Assembly (NCBI RefSeq): GCF_013155265.1
Contig: NZ_JABJXU010000007.1
Span: 62,001 to 126,000, forward strand
DNA from: Enterococcus sp. MMGLQ5-1
Lineage (GTDB): Bacteria; Bacillota; Bacilli; Lactobacillales; Streptococcaceae
Reading direction: 5' to 3'
DNA length: 64,000 bases
Shown here piece by piece: positions 17,158 through 25,991 of the stretch. The notes beneath the pieces were generated by a model. That model had not been told where the DNA came from. It did no database searches and saw only the letters and a list, made by a program, of their open reading frames with translations. The position numbers and the translations under genes are program-made. Positions within the stretch are counted from its first letter, which is position 1. Each line of letters starts with the position of its first letter.

Positions 17158-19893
17158 ATGCAGAGAATTGAAAAAATATATCAGTATGTTCAAAGCAAGG
17201 AATTTGCAACCACGCTAAATGTCGCAGAAGCTTTAGAAATTCAGCGTTCTAATGCCAGTAAGGATCTAAACGAGCTTGTTAAAGCAGGCAGGCTAAACAA
17301 AACGACTAACAGACCCGTCCAGTATTATGTCAATCCCGATTACCAAGATGCTAAAGCGCACGAAGTCCAAAAGCCAAGTGAGCGCGTTGACGTTTTTTCA
17401 AGAGTAATTGGTGCATCTGGTAGTATGAGAAATGCCGTAGAGCAAGCTAAGGCTGCCATTTTATATCCCCCACACGGCTTGAATTGTCTAATCACCGGTC
17501 CAACAGGTTCTGGGAAAACCTTCTTTGCGCATGCCATGTTTCAATTTGCGCAATCTCAAGGCATTATTGCGGATGATCAGGAGCTAATTACATTTAATTG
17601 TGCTGACTATGCGAATAACTCCGAATTATTAATGAGCCATCTTTTTGGTTATATCAAGGGGGCATTCACAGGAGCAGAGGCAGACACAGAGGGCTTAATT
17701 CAAAAAGCAGACGGTGGCATGCTCTTTCTTGATGAAATCCATCGGCTCCCGCCAGAAGGTCAAGAAATGATTTTTTACTTCATGGATTACGGTAGCTACA
17801 ATCGATTAGGTGAAACAGGTAAGAATCACTTTGCAGACGTCAGAATTGTTGGGGCAACTACTGAAGATTTACATTCTTTTTTATTGGATACTTTTCTGAG
17901 AAGAATTCCAATCAATATTCAAATGCCACCCTTTGCCAATCGCCCCCCCTCTGAGCAAATTGATTTAGTCCGTGTTATGGTGGCAATTGAGTCCAATCGT
18001 ATTCAACGCAAAATAACCTTGACTGAGGATGTTGTCAAGGCACTTCTTGGTAGCGTTTCCTACGGCAATATTGGGCAATTAAAGTCTAATGTTCAGCTCA
18101 TCTGTGCACGCGGCTTTATGAATCATATGAATAAAAGGGAAATTAATATTACCCTAAATGACCTTTCAGATGGTATTAAATCTGGACTTGTTCAGCTGTC
18201 AGCAGATCGGCTTAAATCGACTGATATCTCACCGTATTTAGAACCAATTATGACTATTACACCAAACGTAATGGATCAGCTAATCCAAACAGATACCTAT
18301 GAGCTGCCTTACAATCTTTATGATATTATTGGTGATAAGGCAACCATTCTAAAAAAAGAAGGACTCGATCAAGAAGCAATCAACCACTATATTTCAACCG
18401 ATATTAATGTCCATTTAAAATCATTTTACAAGGATCATGGCTTTTCCTTCAATACCGAAACGCGCTTGGCAGAGCTTGTTGATAAGCATATCATTGAAAT
18501 TAGCAATCAAATTATGGAAATTGCTGAAAAGGAACTGTCTAGTATTTTTCAGCCAAATTTTATTTATGCAATGAGCTTACACCTCTCCTCACTCCTAAAG
18601 AAAATTCAGATAGGTGAAATCAGACAAACCAATGATAATATTCGAGAAATGGCAACCAACTATCCTAAAGAATTTGCTGTAGCTCAAAAAATTAGAACAC
18701 TTGCTGCTAATGAATTTGAAGTCGATATCTCTGAAAGTGAAGCATACTATCTCACCGTTTTACTCGTATCATTAAGAGAAGAAACGCCAATGGGTAAAAT
18801 TGGGATCGTTGTTTCAGCACACGGTAATAGTACAGCAAGCTCGATGGCTCAGGTTGTGCGTGATTTGCTAGATATTCAAAATATTAAAGCGATTGATATG
18901 CCCTTAGATATGCATCCCAAGATTGCCTATGGCAAGCTAAAGGAGGCTGTTCTGCAGGCTGATGAGGGCAGTGGTGTCTTATTAATGGTAGATATGGGAT
19001 CCTTAGCTACCTTCAATAATGAGCTTGAAAAGGAAACACAGGTTAAGGTGAGAACCTTGGATATGGTGACTACGTCTTTATTATTAGAAGCAGCAAGAAA
19101 ATCAACTCTCCTAGGCTCAAATATCGACGAGCTGTATGAGCTTTTACAAACCTTTAAAGGATACAGCAATAGACAAGAAACTAAAGAAAGACTAGCGCCT
19201 CAATTAGAGAAGCAAGCTATTCTCGCAATATGTGCTTCTGGTGAGGGAACTGCGATGCGCCTCAAAGAAATTATCGAACGTCCCTTAAAAAGAAAAGCAA
19301 TCAAAAATATCGAAGTCATTACACTCTCAGTAACTGAAATTAAAGAAAAAATACCATCATTAAAGCTGGAATATCAAATTATTGCAACGACAGGGATCAT
19401 CGACCCTAAAATAGGTGTTCCGTATATTCCAATTGATAAATTTATCAACCAGAATCCTAATGAAATCATTGATCAGCTTCTCTTAAATGGTAATCTGGAT
19501 AATCAATTAAGTGTTGAACTAACCCTTGATAAAGCAAGGTCACTTTGTATTGATTTTATGGAAAAAAATTTCACCTTTATCAATTCTCAAAAATTGATTG
19601 AACCATTATGGACAACTGTTAATCAGCTGGTCGTTGATGATCAAAAAGCAGACACTTATGCTAAAATGATGAATTTAACAATGCACTTGGCTGGTGCAGT
19701 TGAGCGTGCAGCATTAAAGCAGCCACTTCTACTCGACGCTCAAACACTAGATCATTTTAAAGCTTTTAAAGCACAAGATAACTTTGATGAAAAGCTTAAT
19801 GCACTGGAGTCAGAGCTCAATCTGACTCTAAACGAGGCTGAGCGTTATTACATTTATAAAATAATCAATCCTATCGATACAGTAGGTCAGTAA
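17158..19893 (+). CDS. mptR: LevR/MptR-type sigma-54 activator with PTS regulation domains
   Basis: A 911-residue enhancer-binding regulator. Domains in order are an N-terminal helix-turn-helix (1-65) and an AAA+ domain with Walker A GPTGSGKT (114-121), the sigma-54 contact loop GAFTGA (168-173) and Walker B MLFLDEI (188-194). A first PRD (about 440-540, His in SLHLSSLL) is followed by an EIIA-Man-like domain (starting KIGIVVSAHGN), an EIIB-like segment (AILAICASGEGTA), and a C-terminal PRD (about 800-905, NLTMHLAG). Phosphorylation by PTS proteins normally sets its activity. It sits directly before a -24/-12 promoter and mannose-type PTS genes, the order of the enterococcal mpt locus, so it most likely activates that operon. 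RpoN must be encoded elsewhere. Confidence 0.93.
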   Translation: MQRIEKIYQYVQSKEFATTLNVAEALEIQRSNASKDLNELVKAGRLNKTTNRPVQYYVNPDYQDAKAHEVQKPSERVDVFSRVIGASGSMRNAVEQAKAAILYPPHGLNCLITGPTGSGKTFFAHAMFQFAQSQGIIADDQELITFNCADYANNSELLMSHLFGYIKGAFTGAEADTEGLIQKADGGMLFLDEIHRLPPEGQEMIFYFMDYGSYNRLGETGKNHFADVRIVGATTEDLHSFLLDTFLRRIPINIQMPPFANRPPSEQIDLVRVMVAIESNRIQRKITLTEDVVKALLGSVSYGNIGQLKSNVQLICARGFMNHMNKREINITLNDLSDGIKSGLVQLSADRLKSTDISPYLEPIMTITPNVMDQLIQTDTYELPYNLYDIIGDKATILKKEGLDQEAINHYISTDINVHLKSFYKDHGFSFNTETRLAELVDKHIIEISNQIMEIAEKELSSIFQPNFIYAMSLHLSSLLKKIQIGEIRQTNDNIREMATNYPKEFAVAQKIRTLAANEFEVDISESEAYYLTVLLVSLREETPMGKIGIVVSAHGNSTASSMAQVVRDLLDIQNIKAIDMPLDMHPKIAYGKLKEAVLQADEGSGVLLMVDMGSLATFNNELEKETQVKVRTLDMVTTSLLLEAARKSTLLGSNIDELYELLQTFKGYSNRQETKERLAPQLEKQAILAICASGEGTAMRLKEIIERPLKRKAIKNIEVITLSVTEIKEKIPSLKLEYQIIATTGIIDPKIGVPYIPIDKFINQNPNEIIDQLLLNGNLDNQLSVELTLDKARSLCIDFMEKNFTFINSQKLIEPLWTTVNQLVVDDQKADTYAKMMNLTMHLAGAVERAALKQPLLLDAQTLDHFKAFKAQDNFDEKLNALESELNLTLNEAERYYIYKIINPIDTVGQ

Positions 19894-19908
19894 TAATACA
19901 CTAAAAAC

Positions 19909-19945
19909 AATACAGATACACTAAGGAAATTAGTGTATCTGTATT
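19909..19945 (+). terminator. Terminator after the activator gene, built from TACACTAA boxes
   Basis: A perfect 16-bp stem: AATACAGATACACTAA (19909-19924) and TTAGTGTATCTGTATT (19930-19945), followed by TTTCTATATTTT. Its arms contain the TACACTAA/TTAGTGTA motif that recurs upstream of the activator and beside the sigma-54 promoter. Confidence 0.8.
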
Positions 19946-19979
19946 TTTCTATATTTTAAACGAAATCTGCTAGTGTATC

Positions 19980-19997
19980 TTGGCATGATTATTGCTT
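19980..19997 (+). promoter_or_regulatory. Sigma-54 (-24/-12) promoter of the mannose/glucose PTS operon
   Basis: TTGGCATGATTATTGCTT matches the sigma-54 consensus (TTGGCACG-N4-TTGCA), with the invariant GG and GC doublets 10 bp apart. It lies about 105 bp before the first PTS gene and directly after the gene for a GAFTGA-containing activator. A CTAGTGTA box abuts its upstream edge (19970-19977). Confidence 0.9.
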
Positions 19998-20100
19998 GTT
20001 TATCAATGAGTCCGTGTGTACTCAATTCATACTAATTTTTAAAAATTAGACAATTGAAAGCATTTTTGAAAAAAATTAGTTTTAAAAGGGAGCGTAAGAA

Positions 20101-20598
20101 ATGGTCATGGACATCCAGTTAGCGAGAATTGATGATCGGTTAATTCACGGTCAGGTTGCAACTGCTTGGTCAAAATCAACAGGAATCGAACGTATCCTAG
20201 TTGTCAGCGATGAGGTTGCTAAAGATGATTTACAAAAATTTCTATTGAAGCAGGCAGCACCACCTAGTGTTAAATCACACGTTATCACTAAACAAAAGCT
20301 CATAGAGGTTTATCACGATCCACTTTTTGACCAAATGAAGGTCATGCTATTGTTCTCTATTCCTCAAGACGTACTTGAGATCGTTGATGCAGGTGTTGAA
20401 TTAACATCTATAAATATCGGCGGCATGAGGTACTCAGGTGGCAAAAAAATGGTTACTAATTTTATTTCGGTTGATCAAGCCGATATTCAATGCTTCCTCC
20501 AGCTAGCAAGCTACGGCATCGAGCTGGAAACACGAAAGGTGCCCGCTGATCGCAAAAATGACTTAGTACAGCTTCTTCAAAAGGAGAAGATGATTTAG
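20101..20598 (+). CDS. mptB: PTS system mannose/glucose-type IIB component, stand-alone
   Basis: A 165-residue IIB of the mannose-fructose-sorbose superfamily. The phospho-acceptor His sits in the motif [15 protein letters not shown] near residue 16. It is shorter than, and clearly paralogous to, the IIB half of the next gene (KDDLxxxLxxQAAPP is shared). GGGAG lies 8 bases before the ATG; a second ATG two codons later is also possible. An extra IIB ahead of IIAB is also known at the E. faecalis mpt locus, and its purpose is unclear. In the following 127 bp, GTTACAG (20650-20656) can pair with CTGTAAC (20695-20701). Confidence 0.88.
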   Translation: MVMDIQLARIDDRLIHGQVATAWSKSTGIERILVVSDEVAKDDLQKFLLKQAAPPSVKSHVITKQKLIEVYHDPLFDQMKVMLLFSIPQDVLEIVDAGVELTSINIGGMRYSGGKKMVTNFISVDQADIQCFLQLASYGIELETRKVPADRKNDLVQLLQKEKMI

Positions 20599-20725
20599 TT
20601 GCGCAGCAATTACAATTTTGGTTATTTGATAATCAAAATAATGTATTCGGTTACAGGTTTTAGTTTTCTAAAGCTTAATTATAATTTTTTATTGTCTGTA
20701 ACAAAAAGAAAAAGGAGGTCTTACA

Positions 20726-21700
20726 ATGGTAGGAATTATCATTGCAAGTCATGGCAATTTCGCAGATGGCATTAAACAGTCTGGTTCAATGATTTTCGGT
20801 GAGCAGGAAAAGGTTGAATCAGTCACATTTATGCCTAGTGAAGGTCCAGATGATTTGCAAGCAAAACTTCGTGCCGCTATCGAAAAGGTCGACACAGAAG
20901 AAATTCTTTTCCTCGTAGATTTATGGGGAGGCAGTCCGTTCAATCAGGCGAATATCCTGTTTGAAGCGGATACTGAAAAACGAGCAATTGTAGCTGGGTT
21001 AAATTTACCAATGCTAATTGAAGCTTATGCAAGTCGACTTTCAGCTCAAACTTCTCATGAGGTCGCAAAAGCAATTATTGGCACGGCAAAGGAAGGGGTT
21101 AAGGTTCGCCCTGAAGATTTAGAACCAGTTACTACTCAAGCGAACACTGGTAATGCCCCTAAAGGTAGCATTCCAGAGGGTACCGTTTTAGGTGATGGTC
21201 ACATTAAATTTGTTTTAGCTCGAGTTGACTCTCGACTACTCCATGGTCAAGTTGCAACCGCTTGGACAAAGGAAGTTCGACCAGACCGTATTATTGTTGT
21301 TTCTGATGCCGTTGCTAAGGATGACTTACGTCGAAACTTGATTACCCAAGCAGCACCACCAGGTGTTAACGCTCACGTTATTCCATTAAAAAAGCTAGTT
21401 GAAATTTCTAAGGATCCTCGTTTTGGCGCTACTAAAGCAATGCTCTTATTTGAAAATCCCGAAGATGCATTAACAGTTGTTAAAGAGGGTGTTGATATCA
21501 AAGAAATTAACGTTGGTTCAATGGCGCATTCAACGGGGAAATTTATGGTTAATAACGTACTTTCTATGGATCAAAGAGATGTTGACGCATATAAAGAGCT
21601 GGCAAGCTCAGGAATTACCTTTGATGTTAGAAAAGTACCAAATGATTCTAAAAAGGATCTATTCTCATTAATCAAACAAACTCAAGGATTAAATGCTTAA
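20726..21700 (+). CDS. mptA: PTS system mannose/glucose-type IIAB component
   Basis: A 324-residue fusion. The IIA domain (1 to about 125) has its active His in IIIASHGNF near residue 9 and the conserved [12 protein letters not shown] linker of about 30 residues follows. The IIB domain (about 158-324) has its active His in [15 protein letters not shown] near residue 173. Phosphate passes from HPr to IIA, to IIB, then to the sugar carried by IIC/IID. AAAGGAGG precedes the ATG. It is the second structural gene of the sigma-54 operon. The closest architecture known to me is the enterococcal and listerial mpt/man system. Confidence 0.94.
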   Translation: MVGIIIASHGNFADGIKQSGSMIFGEQEKVESVTFMPSEGPDDLQAKLRAAIEKVDTEEILFLVDLWGGSPFNQANILFEADTEKRAIVAGLNLPMLIEAYASRLSAQTSHEVAKAIIGTAKEGVKVRPEDLEPVTTQANTGNAPKGSIPEGTVLGDGHIKFVLARVDSRLLHGQVATAWTKEVRPDRIIVVSDAVAKDDLRRNLITQAAPPGVNAHVIPLKKLVEISKDPRFGATKAMLLFENPEDALTVVKEGVDIKEINVGSMAHSTGKFMVNNVLSMDQRDVDAYKELASSGITFDVRKVPNDSKKDLFSLIKQTQGLNA

Positions 21701-21711
21701 GTCGGCATTTC

Positions 21712-21862
21712 TAAAAAGCCGAATACACTTTATATCAATCTAGCTTTTTCGGCTAGAAAAGGCTTCGCTGTGACTGCCAATGCTTTAAACTTCGTTTAAA
21801 GTTAATGAACATCGGCAATGCACTGCTCAGACGTTTTCTTAAAAAGCCGAATACACTTTATA
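21712..21862 (+). repeat. 23-bp direct repeat flanking a hairpin-rich spacer inside the PTS operon
   Basis: The same 23 bp (starting TAAAAAGCCGAATACAC, ending TTTATA) occurs at 21712-21734 and 21840-21862, 128 bp apart, between the IIAB and IIC genes. The spacer contains a tight hairpin CTTTAAAC-TTC-GTTTAAAG and the pairing AGCCGAA/TTCGGCT. The second copy ends just before the IIC ribosome binding site. The region looks like a duplication or small insertion and may act as a processing or stabilising structure on the mRNA. Confidence 0.7.
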
Positions 21863-21877
21863 ATTTAGGAGGAAATC

Positions 21878-22687
21878 ATGGATTTTAATATTTTATCAGT
21901 GATTCTGATCCTTATCGTTGCCTTCGTAGCCGGTATGGAAGGAATCCTAGACCAATTCCAATTCCACCAACCTATTATCGCTTGTTCCTTGGTAGGACTA
22001 GCAACAGGACATTTGAAAGAATGTATTATCTTAGGTGGTGCCTTGCAATTAATCGCAATGGGATGGGCGAATATCGGAGCGGCTGTTGCCCCTGATGCTG
22101 CACTTGCCTCAGTTGCTTCTGCAATTATTTTTGTTAAAGCTGGGGATTTTTCAGATGGTGGGCAAAAAGTGGCGATTGCTGCTGCTGTCACACTTGCAAC
22201 AGTTGGTTTAGTATTAACAATGGTTGTTCGGACACTATCAGTAATCATCATTCACCAAGCTGATGCTGCTGCCGAAAAGGGGAGCTATCGCGGTGTTGAA
22301 TTTTGGCACCTAGTTGCCCTTGCATGTCAAGGCTTGCGGATTGCCATTCCTGCTGGAATGCTACTTGCCGTACCAACTGAAACTGTACAAAATGCCTTAG
22401 GTGCTTTACCAGAATGGTTTACTTCAGGTATGGCCATCGGTGGTGGCTTTGTTGTTGCTGTAGGTTATGCAATGGTAATCAATATGATGGCAACCAAAGA
22501 GGTTTGGCCTTTCTTCTTCATTGGTTTTGCACTTGCTGCTGTTTCCGATTTAACCTTAATCGCAATGGGTACGCTTGGACTTTCTATTGCAATCGTTTAT
22601 CTTAACCTTAGTAAAAATAAAGGTTCTGATAAGAGTGAAGCCTCTAATTCTGGTGATCCACTCGGCGATATTTTAGATGATTATTAA
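21878..22687 (+). CDS. mptC: PTS system mannose/glucose-type IIC permease
   Basis: A 269-residue multi-spanning IIC of the mannose superfamily. It is strongly hydrophobic and has the motifs GMEGILDQFQFHQPIIACSL and GHLKECIILGGALQLIAMGW near the N-terminus, as in ManY. A soluble tail (about 245-269) is rich in Ser, Asn and Asp. IIC and IID together form the channel; in related cocci and listeria this pair is the receptor for class IIa bacteriocins. It is 15 bp before IID, with AGGAGG before the start. Confidence 0.94.
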   Translation: MDFNILSVILILIVAFVAGMEGILDQFQFHQPIIACSLVGLATGHLKECIILGGALQLIAMGWANIGAAVAPDAALASVASAIIFVKAGDFSDGGQKVAIAAAVTLATVGLVLTMVVRTLSVIIIHQADAAAEKGSYRGVEFWHLVALACQGLRIAIPAGMLLAVPTETVQNALGALPEWFTSGMAIGGGFVVAVGYAMVINMMATKEVWPFFFIGFALAAVSDLTLIAMGTLGLSIAIVYLNLSKNKGSDKSEASNSGDPLGDILDDY

Positions 22688-22702
22688 GAGGAGGAACTAG
22701 AC

Positions 22703-23617
22703 ATGGCTGATAAAAAAGTAACACTAACAAAAGCTGATCGCCGTAGTGTCATGCTTCGCTCTCAGTTCCTTCAAGGTTCATGGAACTACGAACGGATGCA
22801 AAACGGTGGCTGGGTCTATTCAATGATTCCAGCGCTCAAAAAACTTTATCCAGGTAAAGAAGAAGCGACTGCCGCCTTAAAGCGTCACCTAGAATTCTTC
22901 AATACTCACCCATACATTGCCGCACCGATTATGGGGGTAACATTAGCACTTGAAGAAGAGCGTGCAAATGGTGCACCAATTGATGATGCTGCCATCCAAG
23001 GAGTTAAGGTTGGGATGATGGGACCTTTGGCAGGTGTTGGTGATCCAGTATTCTGGTTCACAATTCGTCCGATTCTTGGTGCCATTGCTGCCTCATTAGC
23101 AACCAGTGGCTCAATCATTGCACCACTATTCTTCTTTATTGTTTGGAATGTGATTCGGATTGGCTTCCTATGGTTTACACAGGAATTCGGTTATAAGCAA
23201 GGCTCAGAAATTACCAAAGACCTTTCTGGCGGGCTCTTACAAACAGTTACAAAGGGCGCATCGATACTTGGGATGTTCGTAATGGGGGTATTAGTACCTC
23301 GTTGGACTTCAATTAATTTCCCTATTCAAATTTCAAAGGTTGAGCTTGCAGATGGCGCATATATTAATTTTCCTAAGGGCGAAATTTCAGGTAATAAGCT
23401 ACAAGAAATATTAAGCCAACAAGCAGATGGTCTTGCATTAAGTAAAGATAAAATCACTACACTTCAAAATAACCTAGATCAATTAATTCCGGGCTTTGCG
23501 GCATTACTGCTAACTTTCTTATGTATGTGGTTACTTAAGAAAAAGGTTAATCCAATTATCATTATTTTCGGTTTATTTGCCGTTGGTATCGTTGGACACT
23601 ATTTCAATATTTTATAA
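22703..23617 (+). CDS. mptD: PTS system mannose/glucose-type IID component
   Basis: A 304-residue IID protein. The long cytoplasmic N-terminus holds the family motif FLQGSWNYERMQNGGWVYSM, then EATAALKRHLEFFNTHPYIA and GPLAGVGDPVFWFTIRPI. Membrane segments follow at about 125-215 and near the C-terminus. The region around 215-260 contains an extra polar stretch (LSQQADGLALSKDKI), the variable extracellular loop of Lactobacillales Man-PTS proteins. It ends at a terminator 15 bp downstream. Confidence 0.94.
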   Translation: MADKKVTLTKADRRSVMLRSQFLQGSWNYERMQNGGWVYSMIPALKKLYPGKEEATAALKRHLEFFNTHPYIAAPIMGVTLALEEERANGAPIDDAAIQGVKVGMMGPLAGVGDPVFWFTIRPILGAIAASLATSGSIIAPLFFFIVWNVIRIGFLWFTQEFGYKQGSEITKDLSGGLLQTVTKGASILGMFVMGVLVPRWTSINFPIQISKVELADGAYINFPKGEISGNKLQEILSQQADGLALSKDKITTLQNNLDQLIPGFAALLLTFLCMWLLKKKVNPIIIIFGLFAVGIVGHYFNIL

Positions 23618-23631
23618 AAAAACCGATTAGG

Positions 23632-23660
23632 AGGCTGGGACAAATCGTCTCAGTCTTTCT
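23632..23660 (+). terminator. Terminator after the PTS structural genes
   Basis: AGGCTGGGAC pairs with GTCTCAGTCT through two G-U pairs and is followed by TTCTTTTATG. It separates the IID gene from the DUF956 gene, so the latter is expressed by read-through or its own promoter. The GGCTGGGACAAA sequence resembles the terminator ends of the modular repeats. Confidence 0.65.
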
Positions 23661-23707
23661 TTTATGTTAGAATAAGTATGCATAGATTATTAGAATAGAG
23701 GTAAATT

Positions 23708-24076
23708 ATGGCGATTTCACTTAATCAAAAGGTGCTCTTTACAACAAAAGCCAATTCCTTTAATAGCGGCATTGGTAATAAGCACGGCAATATTCTAATT
23801 GGTAATCGGGCATTTGAATTTTACAACGACCGAAATCCCGAAGACTTCATTCAAATTCCTTGGCAGGAAGTAACAAAGGTTCGAGCACAAATTTATTTTG
23901 GCAATCGTTATATTCGTGGTTTTTTTATTGATACAAGAGATGCTGGAACGTTTAATTTTGTCGTAAAGGATGCTGGAAAGGCTTTAAAAGCAATGCGAGA
24001 TTTTATTGGCAGTGAAAAGCTTGTAAGAAATAAAGCGCCGATTAGTTTACAAAATCTTTTTAAACATAAAAAATAG
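23708..24076 (+). CDS. manO: DUF956 protein, ManO-like PTS accessory
   Basis: A 122-residue soluble protein with the DUF956 pattern (GNKHGNILIGNRAFEFYNDR, FIQIPWQEVTKVRAQIYFG, RGFFIDTRDAG). Members sit behind mannose-class PTS operons in Lactobacillales and are sometimes called ManO. Their role is presumed regulatory but unproven. AGAGGT lies before the ATG. It follows the PTS terminator by about 50 bp. Confidence 0.82.
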   Translation: MAISLNQKVLFTTKANSFNSGIGNKHGNILIGNRAFEFYNDRNPEDFIQIPWQEVTKVRAQIYFGNRYIRGFFIDTRDAGTFNFVVKDAGKALKAMRDFIGSEKLVRNKAPISLQNLFKHKK

Positions 24077-24106
24077 TTATATTTAAATGATAATCAGCCG
24101 CAAAAT

Positions 24107-24135
24107 TTGCATAATAGCTTATTTTTTGCTAGAAT
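24107..24135 (+). promoter_or_regulatory. Strong extended -10 promoter for a small transcript
   Basis: TTGCAT (24107-24112) and TAGAAT (24130-24135) are spaced 17 bp, with a TGC extended -10 directly upstream of TAGAAT. Transcription would begin near 24142. Confidence 0.7.
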
Positions 24136-24200
24136 ATTAAATGTTTTTGAAAAAAAGCATCATCATACAGCAAATTTTCAGCTTCAATGGAGGTTTTAAC

Positions 24201-24284
24201 GTGGATTATCGTACCGATTGGCAAAAAGAAGCCCATAAGGCTGCCTTAAAGGAATTAGCCAAACGTGAAAAAAATACAAAATAA
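24201..24284 (+). CDS. Small 27-residue charged protein of unknown function
   Basis: A GTG-started reading frame of 27 codons behind an excellent GGAGG ribosome binding site, 7 bases away. The product is hydrophilic and Lys/Glu/Ala-rich (starting MDYRTDWQKEAHKAALKELA), probably one amphipathic helix. The gene is framed by its own promoter (24107-24135) and a strong terminator (24288-24319), giving a transcript of about 180 nt with a 60-nt leader. This supports a real small gene, although the RNA itself could be the functional product. I do not recognise a family. Confidence 0.6.
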   Translation: MDYRTDWQKEAHKAALKELAKREKNTK

Positions 24285-24287
24285 GCT

Positions 24288-24319
24288 AAGGCTGGGGTTG
24301 ATATTCCAGCCTTGTTTTT
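24288..24319 (+). terminator. Terminator of the small gene
   Basis: AAGGCTGG (24288-24295) pairs with CCAGCCTT (24306-24313), then G and five T residues. Confidence 0.85.
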
Positions 24320-24361
24320 GTCGCATTAAGTGACCAGCAATTTATTTTAAGGAGTCGAAAC

Positions 24362-25066
24362 TTGATTAAGAATATTGTTTTTGATGTTGATGATACCCTT
24401 TATGAAATGGATCAGCCATTCTATACTGCCATTACCCAGCTGTTTCCAAAATTTCCAATAGAAAAATTGAGCAATGCCTATATCCGCTTTCGCTATTACA
24501 GTGACCTGACCTTTCCAAAGGTGGTTACTAAGGAGTGGACTTGGGACTATATGCGATTCTATCGATTAAATGAAACACTTAAAGATTATGGTCATAGCGC
24601 AATTGATGAACCAACAGCAATGGATTTTCAAGCAATTTATGAGCAGGCAATGGAAGCTATTACCTTACATCCTGCAATTTATCAAACACTCCAATACTTA
24701 ACTCATGAAAAATATGAATTAGGTATTATTACAAATGGACCGACCGCTCATCAGCTAAAAAAGATTAAGAATTTAAGTGTCGGTCAATGGGTAAAAAATC
24801 GCATTGTAGTATCTCAGGAGGCTGGTTATTCTAAACCAGAGGTAGCAATTTTTAAAATTGCTGAAAAGCGCTTTAATTTTCTGCCAGAAGAAACACTCTA
24901 TATTGGTGATAATTACGACAATGATATCGTTGGCGCAAACGACGCTGGCTGGCAGAGCATCTGGTTAAATCATCGCCATCGAAAGCTCCCCTCAGAAATT
25001 GTACCTAGGTATAATTATGCAACAGAAGCCTTTGAGGATTTATTAACAATCTTAAAAAAATTATAA
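24362..25066 (+). CDS. HAD-superfamily hydrolase, YjjG-like
   Basis: A 234-residue HAD phosphatase. Motif I is FDVDDTLYEMDQ, with Asp 8 and Asp 10. Motif II is GIITNG. Motif III has the Lys in GYSKPE, and motif IV is YIGDNYDNDIVGA. The cap at residues 15-95 is helical (subclass IA), as in YjjG/YfnB-type nucleotidases or phosphatases, but the substrate is not predictable. The start is TTG at 24362, seven bases after GGAG. It appears monocistronic, ending in a strong terminator. Confidence 0.82.
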   Translation: MIKNIVFDVDDTLYEMDQPFYTAITQLFPKFPIEKLSNAYIRFRYYSDLTFPKVVTKEWTWDYMRFYRLNETLKDYGHSAIDEPTAMDFQAIYEQAMEAITLHPAIYQTLQYLTHEKYELGIITNGPTAHQLKKIKNLSVGQWVKNRIVVSQEAGYSKPEVAIFKIAEKRFNFLPEETLYIGDNYDNDIVGANDAGWQSIWLNHRHRKLPSEIVPRYNYATEAFEDLLTILKKL

Positions 25067-25070
25067 AAAT

Positions 25071-25119
25071 ATCGCTTGAAATCCGTTTGATAAAACATAG
25101 ATTTCAAGCGATTCTTTTT
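25071..25119 (+). terminator. Intrinsic terminator after the HAD gene
   Basis: A perfect 13-bp stem, ATCGCTTGAAATC (25071-25083) with GATTTCAAGCGAT (25100-25112), followed by TCTTTTT. Confidence 0.88.
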
Positions 25120-25160
25120 AATAATTAATTAAATAGCCGATATTCAACCTCAGTAATACT

Positions 25161-25910
25161 TTATATTTCAAACTGTCGGCCTGGTATCGCAAGCTCAACT
25201 GAAACTCCGCTCCCTGCAGCAGCCTTTGCCTCCTGTCGTAACTGCTCTAAATCACCATGCTGAGGCAAATGCGTCAGGACAAGCGACTTGGCATTTGCTA
25301 GCTTAGCTATTTTACCTGCTTCATAGCTTGTCAAATGAGCCTTATGATTTTCATTCCCCTTAAATAAATAGGTGTCCGCCAAAAATAAATCTGCGTCCTT
25401 AGCGAATGAATTAAAGGATTCTAAATAGCCTGAATCACCTGTAAATACAAAAACCTTCCCCGTCGCTTTTTCCTCAAAGCGCATCGCAAAGCACGGTACT
25501 GGATGAATCGTTCGCATAAAGGTCACATGCCATGGGCCGATATGCTTCTCATCTCCGACTTGATATGGTTTACCTGCTGAAACCCCTGATAATGTCAAAT
25601 CATTAAAATGAAACTTATCCTCTTGATGTCCCCAAATTTTTAATATTTTACCATCCCACTCAGGATCATCCTTAGGCCATAGCTGCCGATAATACTGTAA
25701 TACACCCAAATCAGCTATATGATCGTGATGATAATGGGATAAAATGACACTATCGACAAATAATGGACTGATAAAATGCTCAAGCTTTGAGACCGCCATT
25801 GAACCGCAATCAATTAGTAAATTATAGCCCTTTGCCTGCAATAAGTAACTTGTTGTACCCTCATCATGATGCGGATACGCACCTAAACAGCCTAAAATCG
25901 TTAATTTCAC
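25161..25910 (-). CDS. Metallo-beta-lactamase-fold hydrolase, RNase Z/YhfI-like
   Basis: A 249-residue metallo-hydrolase. The zinc motif is SHYHHDHIADLG near residue 60, with further ligands at FTGDSGY (Asp) and LTHLPQHGD (His). The topology matches the YhfI branch close to RNase Z. The flexible exosite arm of true tRNA 3' endonucleases is not evident, so a tRNA role is uncertain. The start is GTG at 25908-25910, six bases after AGGAAG. It is 81 bp beyond the radC stop on the same strand. Confidence 0.82.
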   Translation of the reverse strand: MKLTILGCLGAYPHHDEGTTSYLLQAKGYNLLIDCGSMAVSKLEHFISPLFVDSVILSHYHHDHIADLGVLQYYRQLWPKDDPEWDGKILKIWGHQEDKFHFNDLTLSGVSAGKPYQVGDEKHIGPWHVTFMRTIHPVPCFAMRFEEKATGKVFVFTGDSGYLESFNSFAKDADLFLADTYLFKGNENHKAHLTSYEAGKIAKLANAKSLVLTHLPQHGDLEQLRQEAKAAAGSGVSVELAIPGRQFEI

Positions 25911-25991
25911 AGTCTACTTCCTTTCGTTTCATAATAACTGAAGTTCTGACAACAACTTCATTTTAAATAAAAATGATTATTATTTCAAATT

